From contig DATHII010000033.1 in NCBI GenBank assembly GCA_035316885.1, positions 1 to 7,356 on the forward strand: 7,356 nucleotides of DNA, written 5' to 3'. Positions 1 to 6,914 of this stretch are shown piece by piece. A model generated the notes under the pieces. That model was not told the DNA's origin. It saw only the letters and a list, made by a program, of their open reading frames with translations, and did no database searches. The translations under genes were made by a program, and so were the position numbers. Origin of the DNA: DASRTE01 sp035316885. Its GTDB lineage: Bacteria > Actinomycetota > Actinomycetes > Jiangellales > Jiangellaceae. Each line of letters opens with the position of its first letter. The first letter of the stretch is position 1.

Positions 1-472
1 CGTCGACGTCCCCGGGTTCCTGCCCGGCACCGACCAGGAGTGGAACGGCATCATCCGCCGCGGCGCCAAGCTCATCTACGCGTACGCCGAGGCCACGGTC
101 CCTCTCGTCACCGTCATCACCCGCAAGGCGTACGGCGGCGCTTACGACGTCATGGGCTCCAAGCACCTCGGCGCCGATATCAACCTGGCCTGGCCAACGG
201 CCCAGATCGCGGTCATGGGCGCCCAGGGCGCGGTGAACATCCTGTACCGGCGCGAGCTGGCCGACGCGTCCGACCCCGAGGCACGGCGGGCGGAGCTGGT
301 CGCCGATTACGAGGACACGCTCGCCAACCCGTACCTGGCGGCCGAGCGCGGTTACATCGACGGCGTCATCGCGCCGTCGCGCACCCGGGTCGCGGTCGCT
401 CAGGCTCTACGGGCGCTGCGCACCAAACGCGCCACGTTGCCCCCGAAGAAGCACGGAAACATCCCGCTGTGA
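1..472 (+). CDS. accD5: Propionyl-CoA-type acyl-CoA carboxylase, carboxyltransferase (beta) subunit, C-terminal part
   Basis: This is the C-terminal ~156 residues of a biotin-dependent acyl-CoA carboxylase beta subunit; the reading frame (codons from base 2) is open to the window edge, so the N-terminal half is missing. It begins in the family motif VDVPGFLPGT and continues through RRGAKLIYAYAEATVP and RKAYGGAYDVMGSKHLGAD to AWPTAQIAVMGAQGAVNILY, all typical of the C-terminal crotonase-like carboxyltransferase domain that binds carboxybiotin. The Asp of GGAYDVM (bases 146-148) is at the position known to steer Streptomyces PccB and mycobacterial AccD5 towards propionyl-CoA, so a propionyl-CoA carboxylase making methylmalonyl-CoA is the best call. 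It ends with TGA, seven bases before the epsilon subunit, implying one operon. The family assignment is secure; the exact substrate is inferred from that residue and the context. Confidence 0.93.
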   Translation, partial: VDVPGFLPGTDQEWNGIIRRGAKLIYAYAEATVPLVTVITRKAYGGAYDVMGSKHLGADINLAWPTAQIAVMGAQGAVNILYRRELADASDPEARRAELVADYEDTLANPYLAAERGYIDGVIAPSRTRVAVAQALRALRTKRATLPPKKHGNIPL

Positions 473-479
473 GGCCGCG

Positions 480-692
480 ATGACCGACGACGCCAGTCCC
501 GAACTCGAGGTCGTCAGGGGCGAGCCGACACCCGACGAGCTGGCGGCACTGGTCGCTGCCGTCGCCATGCGTCGCGCCGCCGAGTTGACGCAGTCCGAGC
601 GACCATCGACCTGGGCGGCGTACTGGCGATCCGTCCGCGCGCCACTACGGCATGGCGCGAGCGGATGGCGAGACAGCACCCGCCCTCGCTGA
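480..692 (+). CDS. accE: Acyl-CoA carboxylase epsilon subunit (AccE family)
   Basis: A 70-residue protein starting at ATG, with GAGG five bases upstream overlapping the end of the preceding carboxyltransferase gene. It shows the two conserved blocks of the actinobacterial acyl-CoA carboxylase epsilon family: an N-terminal EVVRGEPTPDELAALVAAVA segment (about residues 10-29) that predicts one amphipathic helix, and a C-terminal block with STWAAYWRSVRAPLR and a terminal W-R-STRPR tail (residues 43-70). In characterised actinobacterial complexes epsilon is a small non-catalytic subunit that binds the alpha/beta subunits and raises carboxylase activity. Its position directly behind the AccD5-type beta subunit fits this, as in the mycobacterial accD5-accE5 pair. 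Sequence conservation in the family is low, so the call rests on the helix motif, the tail, the size and the position together. Confidence 0.88.
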   Translation: MTDDASPELEVVRGEPTPDELAALVAAVAMRRAAELTQSERPSTWAAYWRSVRAPLRHGASGWRDSTRPR

Positions 693-763
693 CCGTTCTC
701 GCGGTCGACCGTTGTTCCTCATCGGCGCGCGCGGATCGACATGGCTGCTCGCCGGGGATCCTG

Positions 764-792
764 TTGGGCCTCACTGCCCGCAGGTCTAGGGT
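764..792 (+). promoter_or_regulatory. Candidate leaderless promoter of the DUF885 gene
   Basis: TTGGGC (764-769) and TAGGGT (787-792) are separated by 17 bases and resemble actinobacterial -35 and -10 boxes. TAGGGT keeps the key T-A-N-N-N-T positions. The GTG start of the next gene lies eight bases after the -10 box, about where transcription would begin, so the mRNA could be leaderless, a common arrangement in actinobacteria. No convincing Shine-Dalgarno sequence precedes that GTG, which agrees. The region (693-800) otherwise shows no gene or terminator. This is pattern matching only; in such GC-rich DNA chance matches occur. Confidence 0.4.
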
Positions 793-800
793 CGAGGCTC

Positions 801-2465
801 GTGACCCATGAGACCCCGCGCACCGTGGACGACATCGCCGAGGACTACGTCGAGGCCTACGCCGCCCTCGACCCGTACACCGCCACCTATGCCGGCATTC
901 CCGGCCACGACGACCGGACGACCGACCTGTCCCCGGACGGCTTCGCGGCCCGGGTCGAGCTCGCCAGGCGGACTCTCGCCGACCTCGAGACCGCCGAGGC
1001 CGGCGACGAACGCGAGCGCGTCGCCGGCGAGGCGATGAAGGAGCGGCTCGGCCTCGAGGTCGAGATGCACGAGGCCGGCCTCGATGTCGGCCTCAACGTC
1101 CTCGCGAGCCCATGGCACTCCACACGCGAGGTCTACGACCTCATGTCGACGCAGACCGAGGCCGACTGGCGCAATGTCGCGACCCGGCTGCGCGACCTGC
1201 CGACCGCTGTCGACGGGTACCGCCAGACCCTCGAGGCCGAGATCACGGCCGGCCGGCCGCCGGCGCGGCGGCAGGTCCGCGCCGTCGTCCCGCAGATCCA
1301 CCGGGCGGCCAACGGATTCTTCACCGACCTGGTGGCGCCGGCCCCGGACGCAGTCCGCGCTGAGCTCGACACCGGTGTCGCTGCGGCGACGGCCTCGTAC
1401 GAGGATTTCGCGCGCTACCTGTCCGAGGAGGTCGCACCACGGGCCCGCGAGCACGATCCCGTGGGCCGTGACACGTATGCGATCGCGAGCCGCTTCTTCC
1501 TCGGCGCCCGGGTGGATCTGGACGAGACCTATGCGTGGGGACTGGCCGAGCTGGGGCGGATCGAGGCCGAGCAGCGCCGGGTCGCCGACCAGATCGTGCG
1601 CGGCGGCACGGTCGACGAGGCCGTCGCGGCGCTGGAGGCCGATCCGGACCGTCGCATTCACGGCACCGACGCCCTCCGGGAGTGGATGCAGGACTTGTCC
1701 GACCGCACTGTCGCGGCGATGAACGGCGTCCACTTCGACATCGCCGAGCCGATCCTGCGACTGGAGTGCCGGATCGCGCCGACCAAGGACGGTGGCATCT
1801 ACTACACGGGTCCGAGCGAGGACTTCTCGCGACCGGGCCGGATGTGGTGGTCGGTGCCCGAGGGTGTCGAGGAGTTCTCGACCTGGCAGGAGACCACCAC
1901 TGTCTTCCACGAGGGCGTGCCAGGGCACCACCTCCAGATCGCCCAGGCGGTCTACCAGCGCGAGGTACTCAACCGGTGGCAGCGCCTGCTGTGCTGGTGC
2001 TCGGGCCACAGCGAGGGCTGGGCGCTCTACGCCGAGCGGTTGATGGCCGACCTCGGTTTCCTCGACGATCCCGGCGACCGGCTCGGCATGCTCGACGGCC
2101 AGGCCACCCGCGCGGCACGCGTCGTCGTCGACATCGGCGTGCATCTGAAGCTGGACGTACCAGATGAGCTCGTCCGCGGGGATGGTCTTGCCGCCGGCCC
2201 GTGGACCTACGACTCCGCGTACGCGTTCATGCGCAAGCACACCCGGATGCCGGAGGAGATGCTGCGCTTCGAGCTCGACCGCTACCTCGGCTGGCCGGGC
2301 CAGGCGCCGGCGTACAAGGTCGGCGAGCGGATCTGGCTCGCAGCGCGCGACGACGCACGCGCGCGCAAGGGCGATGGCTTCGACCTCAAGGAGTTCCATC
2401 GCGCCGCCCTCGACCTCGGCGCCCTCGGTCTCGACCCGTTGCGCGACGCCCTCGCCCGCCTCTGA
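801..2465 (+). CDS. DUF885-family protein, putative zinc metallopeptidase
   Basis: A 554-residue protein of the DUF885 family. The motif HEGVPGHH at residues 370-377, preceded by TTVF, and the downstream GHSEGWALYAE (Glu at 405) are the family hallmarks; they resemble an HExxxGH-type zinc site with a distal acidic ligand, so peptidase activity is usually proposed, though few members have been studied. The N-terminal part (VDDIAEDYVEAYAALDPYTATYAGIPGHDDR) and the C-terminal DSAYAFMRKH, LGWPGQAPAYKVGE and LDLGALGLDPLRDAL are also typical. No signal peptide or membrane segment is seen, suggesting a cytoplasmic protein. I chose GTG 801 because homology-like sequence starts just after it and a -10-like box precedes it; an in-frame ATG at 741 would add 20 unconvincing residues. 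The gene sits between accE and maf, four bases before maf, so it is probably co-transcribed with maf. Its substrate is unknown. Confidence 0.88.
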   Translation: MTHETPRTVDDIAEDYVEAYAALDPYTATYAGIPGHDDRTTDLSPDGFAARVELARRTLADLETAEAGDERERVAGEAMKERLGLEVEMHEAGLDVGLNVLASPWHSTREVYDLMSTQTEADWRNVATRLRDLPTAVDGYRQTLEAEITAGRPPARRQVRAVVPQIHRAANGFFTDLVAPAPDAVRAELDTGVAAATASYEDFARYLSEEVAPRAREHDPVGRDTYAIASRFFLGARVDLDETYAWGLAELGRIEAEQRRVADQIVRGGTVDEAVAALEADPDRRIHGTDALREWMQDLSDRTVAAMNGVHFDIAEPILRLECRIAPTKDGGIYYTGPSEDFSRPGRMWWSVPEGVEEFSTWQETTTVFHEGVPGHHLQIAQAVYQREVLNRWQRLLCWCSGHSEGWALYAERLMADLGFLDDPGDRLGMLDGQATRAARVVVDIGVHLKLDVPDELVRGDGLAAGPWTYDSAYAFMRKHTRMPEEMLRFELDRYLGWPGQAPAYKVGERIWLAARDDARARKGDGFDLKEFHRAALDLGALGLDPLRDALARL

Positions 2466-2469
2466 CATC

Positions 2470-3081
2470 GTGACCCGACTGCTCCTCGCGTCCGCGTCGC
2501 TTGGCCGCCTGACGACGCTGTGCAGCGCGGGCGTCGAGCCGCTGGTGCAGGTGTCGGGAGTCGACGAGAATGCGGTCCTCGCCGCCACGCCCGAGGCGAC
2601 CGCTCCGGCCGAGATCGCGCTCCTGCTGGCCCGTGCGAAGGCCGAGGCCGTCGCAGCGACAGTCGAGGACGTCGTGGTGGTCGGCTGCGATTCTCTGCTG
2701 GAACTCGGTGGAGCGGTGCACGGCAAGCCTCGAAACGCCGCTGAGGCAACGGCACGGTGGCGTGCGATGCGGGGCAGCAGCGGGATCCTGCACACGGGCC
2801 ACTGGGTCGTCGACGGCCGACCGGGCAGCTACCACGGCGCGACGGGGGCCGTCGCGTCGACGACGGTCCACTTCGCCGACGTCACCGACGACGAGATCAG
2901 CGCCTACGTCGCGACCGGCGAGCCGTTGCAGGTGGCCGGCGCGTTCACCATCGACGGGCTCGGTGGTGCGTTCGTCGAGAGGATCGACGGCGACCACCAC
3001 AACGTCGTCGGACTGTCGCTACCGCTGTTGCGGCGGCTCCTGGCCGACCTGGGCGTCCACTGGACCGACCTGTGGACCTGA
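2470..3081 (+). CDS. Maf-like nucleoside triphosphate pyrophosphatase
   Basis: A 203-residue Maf/HAM1-superfamily protein, full length for the family. Members hydrolyse canonical and modified nucleoside triphosphates to monophosphates and pyrophosphate, thought to clean the nucleotide pool and sometimes linked to septum control. Visible motifs are the N-terminal LLLASASLGRLTTLCSAG (residues 4-21), VSGVDE (28-33), GCDSLL with the presumed catalytic Asp74, HGKP (84-87), and the C-terminal GAFTIDGLGGAFVERIDGD followed by NVVGLSLPLL. The usual SPxR of the first motif is SLGR here, losing the proline but keeping the arginine. GTG 2470 is the start that places the LLLASAS motif at the N-terminus; no Shine-Dalgarno sequence is visible, and the four-base gap after the DUF885 stop suggests translational coupling. 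Proximity to accD5-accE is conserved in mycobacteria, supporting the call. Confidence 0.92.
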   Translation: MTRLLLASASLGRLTTLCSAGVEPLVQVSGVDENAVLAATPEATAPAEIALLLARAKAEAVAATVEDVVVVGCDSLLELGGAVHGKPRNAAEATARWRAMRGSSGILHTGHWVVDGRPGSYHGATGAVASTTVHFADVTDDEISAYVATGEPLQVAGAFTIDGLGGAFVERIDGDHHNVVGLSLPLLRRLLADLGVHWTDLWT

Positions 3082-3126
3082 CCAGGTACAACGGCAGCCG
3101 CTCCTTCCGCATCGGCGAGGTCACGC
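3082..3126. other. Short convergent intergenic gap without visible terminator
   Basis: These 45 bases separate the ends of the converging maf gene and the Vgb-like gene. ACCTG and CAGGT flank the maf stop as a five-base dyad with a two-base centre, too short to form an intrinsic terminator, and there is no T-run on either strand. Termination here is either Rho-dependent or reads through as antisense RNA. Confidence 0.5.
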
Positions 3127-4129
3127 TCAGTAGCGGATGACCACCAGCCGGTCGGTGGCGGACTCAGGTGCCCACACCTCGCCGTCGCGGCCCAGCATCT
3201 GGCGGACCTCGCCGGGCTGGCCGGGATTCGGGAACTCGACGAACTCCTCCGTTTCAGGGTCGAAGCGCACGATCTGGTTGCCACCGAAGTCCGTGAGCCA
3301 CACGGCGTCGCGTTCGTCGACGTAGACGGAGTACGCCTGGGGATTCTCGCCCGGCAGCTTCCACTCTCGCCACTCGTCGGCCGCCGGGTCGTATCTGGCG
3401 ACCTGACCTGCGTTCCATTCGCTGATCCAGAGCCGGCCCTGCGAGTCCGACCAGACCCGGCGCGCGCCCTGCCCTGCGGTCGGCGGCTCGAGCACGGTGG
3501 CATCGTCCGTGTCGAGATCGACGTGCGCGAGGTAGCTGCCGGCGAGCGAGACGAAGTAGATGTCGCCCTCCGGCGTGGCCACGATGCCGTACGGCCCGCG
3601 TCCCCGGGGCGCGTCGAAGACCGCCATCTGGCCGGTTGCCGGATCCAGCCGGCCGTAGACGCCGTTCTGGCCGGTGAACCAGATGCGTCCACGACCGTCG
3701 AACGCCGCGGTGTTCAGGTTGGCGTCGGGGCGGTCGGCAGGCAGCGCGAACACCTCGACGGCCTCGGTCTCGGGGTCGACCCGGACGATCGCGTTCAGGC
3801 CGCCGTCCGTGACCCACGGCGCGCCGTCAGGGCCGACGATGACTCCCCCACACGCCTCCGTCCACAGCCGGAGCGACGTCGTGCGGTCCACTTCCGCCGG
3901 GTACCTCGTAGATCTGCATCTCCGGCTCGAAGGACGTCGGGCCGGGCGAGGTGTCCGGGGTCGCCATCTGGGCGCCGGACGACGTCGGCGGTGAGGGCGG
4001 CGCCTCCGTGACCGGGCTCCCCGAGCCCGCACTGTCGTCGGCTGAACAGGCGGTCAACAGCAAGGCCGCCACGACCGCAGTCGCGTGTCCGGTCCGGCGC
4101 TGACGGTGGTCAGACAGGCGGTACGCCAT
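3127..4129 (-). pseudogene. Vgb-like beta-propeller lipoprotein, frameshifted with an internal deletion
   Basis: Two reading frames together give one recognisable protein. The first frame starts at ATG 4129 with basic residues, a hydrophobic stretch and the lipobox LLLTAC, then a Ser/Pro/Thr-rich linker and the first propeller strands (MQIYEVPGGSGPHDVAP...DGGVW), about 94 residues. It then runs into a stop at 3827-3829. The second frame takes over near 3844-3850 at GGVIVGPDGAPWVTDGG and continues for about 239 residues with repeats of about 42 residues (DG-x-W-x-T...G-x-x-R-x-DP), as in the virginiamycin B lyase/NHL-like seven-bladed propellers. The half-blade expected between the two parts (about 30 residues) is missing, so a non-multiple-of-three deletion is likely; an assembly error cannot be excluded. 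The last full blade has PQAYSVYV and LTDF where true lyases have a catalytic His and Glu, so streptogramin resistance is not supported. The start overlaps the upstream carboxylase gene by 20 bases. Confidence 0.75.
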
Positions 4130-5642
4130 GGCGCCGTTCGGAGAAGCCGCGGTCCTTCGTCCCGGCCGCGGCCAGCCGGGCGATGATCTCGTCGCGCAGG
4201 TGCTCCGGCTCGACGATCGCGTCGATGACCAGATCGGACGCGAGTCGCAGGATGTCGATATCGGCCTCGAACTCGTCGCGCAAGGAGTCGACGTAAGCGG
4301 CGCGCTCGGCCTCGTCAGCGATGGCGGCGATCTTGTTGAAGTACACGGCGTTGACGGCTGCCTCCGGACCCATGACCGCGATCTTCGCGGTCGGCAGGGC
4401 CAGGCAGGCGTCCGGTCCGAACCCCGGACCGCACATCGCGTAGAGCCCGGCCCCGTAGGCCTTTCGCACAATCACCGACACGGTCGGGACGGTCGCCTCC
4501 GACACGGCGGTGATCATCTTCGCACCGTGCCGGATGATGCCCTGCCGCTCGACCGCTGAGCCGATCATGAAGCCGGGCACGTCCGCGAGGTAGACGAGCG
4601 GCACATTGAACGCGTCGCAGAGCCAGATGAAGCGGGCCGCCTTGTCCGCAGAGTCGACGAACAGGACGCCGCCTTTGACCGCGGGCTGGTTGGCGACGAT
4701 GCCGACGACCTGGCCCGCGAGCAACGCGAAGCCGGTGACCAGTTCGGCGGCGAACATGGGCTTGAGCTCGAAGAACGACCCGTCGTCGAACAACGACTCG
4801 ACCACGTCGCGGATGTCGTATCCCACCGCCTCCTCCGCCGGCACCAGGTCGCGTGTGAACGGGCGGGCCGGCGCGGCCGCCGGGTATGAGGGAGGAAGCG
4901 CCCGCCACGATCCCGGCACGTAGGAGAAGTACGTCCTGGCCAACTCGATCGCCTCGGCGTCGTCCGCTGCGAGGTTGTCACCACAACCGGACACGCTGAC
5001 GTGCATGCGTGCGCCGCCCATCTCCTCCAGCGTGACCTTCTCACCGACGACCATCTCGGCCATCCGTGGCGAGCCCAGGTACATCGATGCGTTGCCCTCG
5101 ACCATGATCACGACGTCGCAGAACGACGGGATGTAGGCGCCGCCGGCGGCGCTGGGCCCGAACAGACAGCAGATCTGCGGCACCTTCCCCGACAGCGCCA
5201 CCTGATTGTGGAAGATCCGTCCGGCGCCGCGACGACCCGGGAACAGGTCGACCTGGTCGGTGATCCGCGCGCCCGCGCTGTCGATGAACCAGAACACCGG
5301 CAGTTCGTCGCGCAGGGCGACCTCGGTGATCCGGACGATCTTCTCGACGGTGCGTGCACCCCAGGAGCCGGCCTTGACGGTCGGGTCGTTTGCGACGACG
5401 AGCGCGGGGCGGCCCTCGACCAGACCGCGGCCGGTGACGACGCCGTCGGCGGGCAGGTTCCCCGCCGTCGCGTTGGCCAATTGGCCGTCCTCTACGAACG
5501 TGCCCTCGTCGAACAAGAGCGCCAGCCGGTCGCGGACGTAGAGCTTGCCCTGCGTCGCGAGCTTGGCCGCGGCCTGCTCGGGCGGCGCCAGCGTCGCCTC
5601 GCGGGCGGCGGCGACGTCCTTGAAGTGGTCACGGGTGGCCAC
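4110..5642 (-). CDS. Acyl-CoA carboxylase carboxyltransferase (beta) subunit, second subtype
   Basis: A complete 510-residue carboxyltransferase with two crotonase-like halves. The N-terminal half shows GKLYVRDRLALLFDEGTF, FWFIDSAGARITDQVDLFPG, and the oxyanion motif SAAGGAYIP (Gly167-Gly168). The C-terminal half shows LADVPGFMIGSAVE, RQGIIRHGAKMI, RKAYGAGLYAMCG and LPTAKIAVMGPEAAVNAVY. It transfers the carboxyl group from biotin to an acyl-CoA. The sequence mixes features: AGGAY-P and YGAG-Y-MCG recall methylcrotonyl-CoA carboxylase, while RKAYG and AVMG-EAAVNAVY recall propionyl-CoA carboxylase. Tyr401 replaces the Asp that marks propionyl-CoA enzymes such as the one at the left edge. The substrate is therefore unassigned. 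GTG 5642 is the start, ten bases after the dehydrogenase stop and without a strong ribosome site, indicating an operon with it. No epsilon or biotin-carrier gene adjoins; the alpha subunit at the right edge is the likely partner. Confidence 0.92.
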   Translation of the reverse strand: MATRDHFKDVAAAREATLAPPEQAAAKLATQGKLYVRDRLALLFDEGTFVEDGQLANATAGNLPADGVVTGRGLVEGRPALVVANDPTVKAGSWGARTVEKIVRITEVALRDELPVFWFIDSAGARITDQVDLFPGRRGAGRIFHNQVALSGKVPQICCLFGPSAAGGAYIPSFCDVVIMVEGNASMYLGSPRMAEMVVGEKVTLEEMGGARMHVSVSGCGDNLAADDAEAIELARTYFSYVPGSWRALPPSYPAAAPARPFTRDLVPAEEAVGYDIRDVVESLFDDGSFFELKPMFAAELVTGFALLAGQVVGIVANQPAVKGGVLFVDSADKAARFIWLCDAFNVPLVYLADVPGFMIGSAVERQGIIRHGAKMITAVSEATVPTVSVIVRKAYGAGLYAMCGPGFGPDACLALPTAKIAVMGPEAAVNAVYFNKIAAIADEAERAAYVDSLRDEFEADIDILRLASDLVIDAIVEPEHLRDEIIARLAAAGTKDRGFSERRHGVPPV

Positions 5643-5652
5643 GGGGCCGAAC

Positions 5653-6819
5653 CTACTCGACCGGGAGGCCGAGGCTGCGGGCGATGAGCAGACGCTGGAT
5701 CTCGCTCGTACCCTCGCCGATCTCGAGGATCTTGGCGTCCCGGTAGAACCGCGCCACCGGGTACTCCTCCATGAAGCCGTAGCCGCCGTGCACCTGCGTT
5801 GCGACCCGGGTGGCCGTGACGGCGGCCTCGGTGGCGTAGAGCTTGGCGACCGACGCGGCCTGCTTGACCTCGGTACGTGGGCGGCCGGCGTCGCGCAGCG
5901 CCGCCGCTTGGTAGACCAGCAGCCGCGCGGCCTCGGCCATCACCTTCAGGTCGGCGATCTGGAACGCGACCCCCTGCTTGCTCCCGATGGGGACGCCGAA
6001 GGCGGTCCGCTCGTTGGCATACGCGACGGACTGCTCGAGCATGGCCCGCACGCAGCCGAGCGCCAGCGCCGCGATCGCGATCCGCCCGTCGTCGAGCGTG
6101 GCGAGGAACTGCGGGAACCCCTTGCCCCTCTCGCCCAGCAGGTGGTCCTCGGGCACGCGGCACCCGGTGAACGTCAGCGGATGCGTGTCCGAAGCGTGCC
6201 AGCCGAGCTTGTCGTAGGCCGGCTCGACGGTGAACCCCGGTGTGCCCGAGGGCACGATGATCGCCGAGACCTCTGCCTGTCCGTCGGGGTTCGTGCCCGT
6301 CCGAGCCGTGACCGTCACGCAGGACGTGATGGACGTGCCGGAGTTCGTGATGAACTGCTTCGCACCGTCGATGACCCACTCGCCGCCGTCGAGCACTGCC
6401 CGGGTAGCGGTTGCCCCAGCATCCGACCCGGAGGCGGGCTCGGTGAGGCCGAAGCCGGACAGGGCACGGCCGGTCACGAGGTCGGGGAGCCAGTGCTGCT
6501 TCTGGTCCTCGGTTCCGAAGGTGAGGATCGGGTTGATGCCGAGGCCGACCGCCCCCTCCAGCGTGATGCCGAGCGACTGATCGACCCTGCCGATCTCCTC
6601 GATCGCCACGCACAGGCTGGTGAAGTCGCCCCCGCTGCCGCCGTACTCCTCAGGGGCGGTGAGCCCGAAGGCGCCGAGCTCGCCCAGCTTCTGCACGACT
6701 TCGACGGGGAAGTGATGATCGCGGTCCCAGCGGGCGGAGTGGGGCGCGATCTCTGCGTCCGCGAAATCGCGGACGACCTTGCGGAAGGTCTCGTGCTCGA
6801 CGCTGAGCTCGAAGGCCAT
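5653..6819 (-). CDS. Acyl-CoA dehydrogenase (short/branched-chain type)
   Basis: A 388-residue FAD-dependent acyl-CoA dehydrogenase that would introduce an alpha-beta double bond into an acyl-CoA and pass electrons to ETF. It has the normal three-domain length. Signature 1, GFGLTEPASGSDAGA, is at residues 122-136, and signature 2, QVHGGYGFMEEYPVARFYRD, is at 342-361. The C-terminal EIGEGTSEIQR carries Glu369 at the catalytic-base position used by short- and medium-chain and 2-methyl-branched enzymes. Isovaleryl-CoA dehydrogenases instead have Ala or Gly there and a Glu in the helix before YANER; this protein has LDDGRIAIAAL in that region, without it. It is thus not a classical isovaleryl-CoA dehydrogenase, despite the LiuR-like regulator divergent to it. 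ATG 6819 is preceded by a good ribosome site, and the downstream carboxyltransferase starts ten bases after its stop. Confidence 0.93.
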   Translation of the reverse strand: MAFELSVEHETFRKVVRDFADAEIAPHSARWDRDHHFPVEVVQKLGELGAFGLTAPEEYGGSGGDFTSLCVAIEEIGRVDQSLGITLEGAVGLGINPILTFGTEDQKQHWLPDLVTGRALSGFGLTEPASGSDAGATATRAVLDGGEWVIDGAKQFITNSGTSITSCVTVTARTGTNPDGQAEVSAIIVPSGTPGFTVEPAYDKLGWHASDTHPLTFTGCRVPEDHLLGERGKGFPQFLATLDDGRIAIAALALGCVRAMLEQSVAYANERTAFGVPIGSKQGVAFQIADLKVMAEAARLLVYQAAALRDAGRPRTEVKQAASVAKLYATEAAVTATRVATQVHGGYGFMEEYPVARFYRDAKILEIGEGTSEIQRLLIARSLGLPVE

Positions 6820-6826
6820 GGCGGTG

Positions 6827-6833
6827 CCTTCCC
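6827..6833 (-). promoter_or_regulatory. Ribosome binding site of the acyl-CoA dehydrogenase
   Basis: On the minus strand GGGAAGG lies seven bases upstream of ATG 6819. It fixes this ATG as the start and is the strongest ribosome site of the minus-strand operon; the two downstream genes lack a comparable one, suggesting coupled translation. Confidence 0.7.
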
Positions 6834-6845
6834 GGATGTAGCGAA

Positions 6846-6867
6846 CTTACGTTAACGTAAACGTAAG
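6846..6867. promoter_or_regulatory. Candidate MerR/LiuR-type operator in the divergent promoter region
   Basis: A 22-base dyad with one mismatched pair (bases 6854 and 6859), containing the perfect 14-base palindrome TTACGTTAACGTAA (6847-6860). The core ACGT occurs three times, at 6849, 6855 and 6861, exactly six bases apart, and ACGTAA is directly repeated (6855-6866). It lies between the dehydrogenase and MerR genes, and its AT-rich composition stands out from the surrounding DNA. LiuR-type regulators are known to bind palindromes of ACGT-containing half sites, so this is the obvious site for the adjacent regulator. On the minus strand TAAGTT (6844-6849) overlapping its edge could be a -10 box, placing the dyad in the spacer as MerR proteins prefer, but I see no clear -35 box. 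Confidence 0.72.
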
Positions 6868-6914
6868 CCACGACGCTCTGAAGAGCAAGTGGCCCGCGAA
6901 AGGGGCAGCGAACC

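Noticed and set aside
741..800. Upstream ATG at 741 as the start of the DUF885 protein
   Set aside because: The 20 extra residues do not resemble the family, and the -10-like TAGGGT box lies inside that stretch; GTG 801 fits better.
786..2795. Long open frame of 669 codons on the minus strand opposite the DUF885 and maf genes
   Set aside because: It is a product of high third-position GC in the real genes; its translation is Arg/Gly/Val-rich without any recognisable domain.
3082..3126. Bidirectional intrinsic terminator between the converging genes
   Set aside because: Only a five-base dyad is present and there is no T-run on either strand.
3127..4032. Treating the single frame from 4032 as an intact Vgb-like protein
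   Set aside because: Its first ~60 residues are Arg/Pro-rich and unlike the family, while the other frame supplies a lipoprotein signal and the first propeller strands up to the shift.
5653..6819. Naming the dehydrogenase isovaleryl-CoA dehydrogenase (liuA)
   Set aside because: The context suggests it, but the catalytic Glu is at the C-terminal SCAD-type position and the isovaleryl-type Glu is absent.
5545..6855. Long plus-strand open frame opposite the acyl-CoA dehydrogenase
   Set aside because: It is antisense to a clear dehydrogenase; the protein is low-complexity and shows no family motif.
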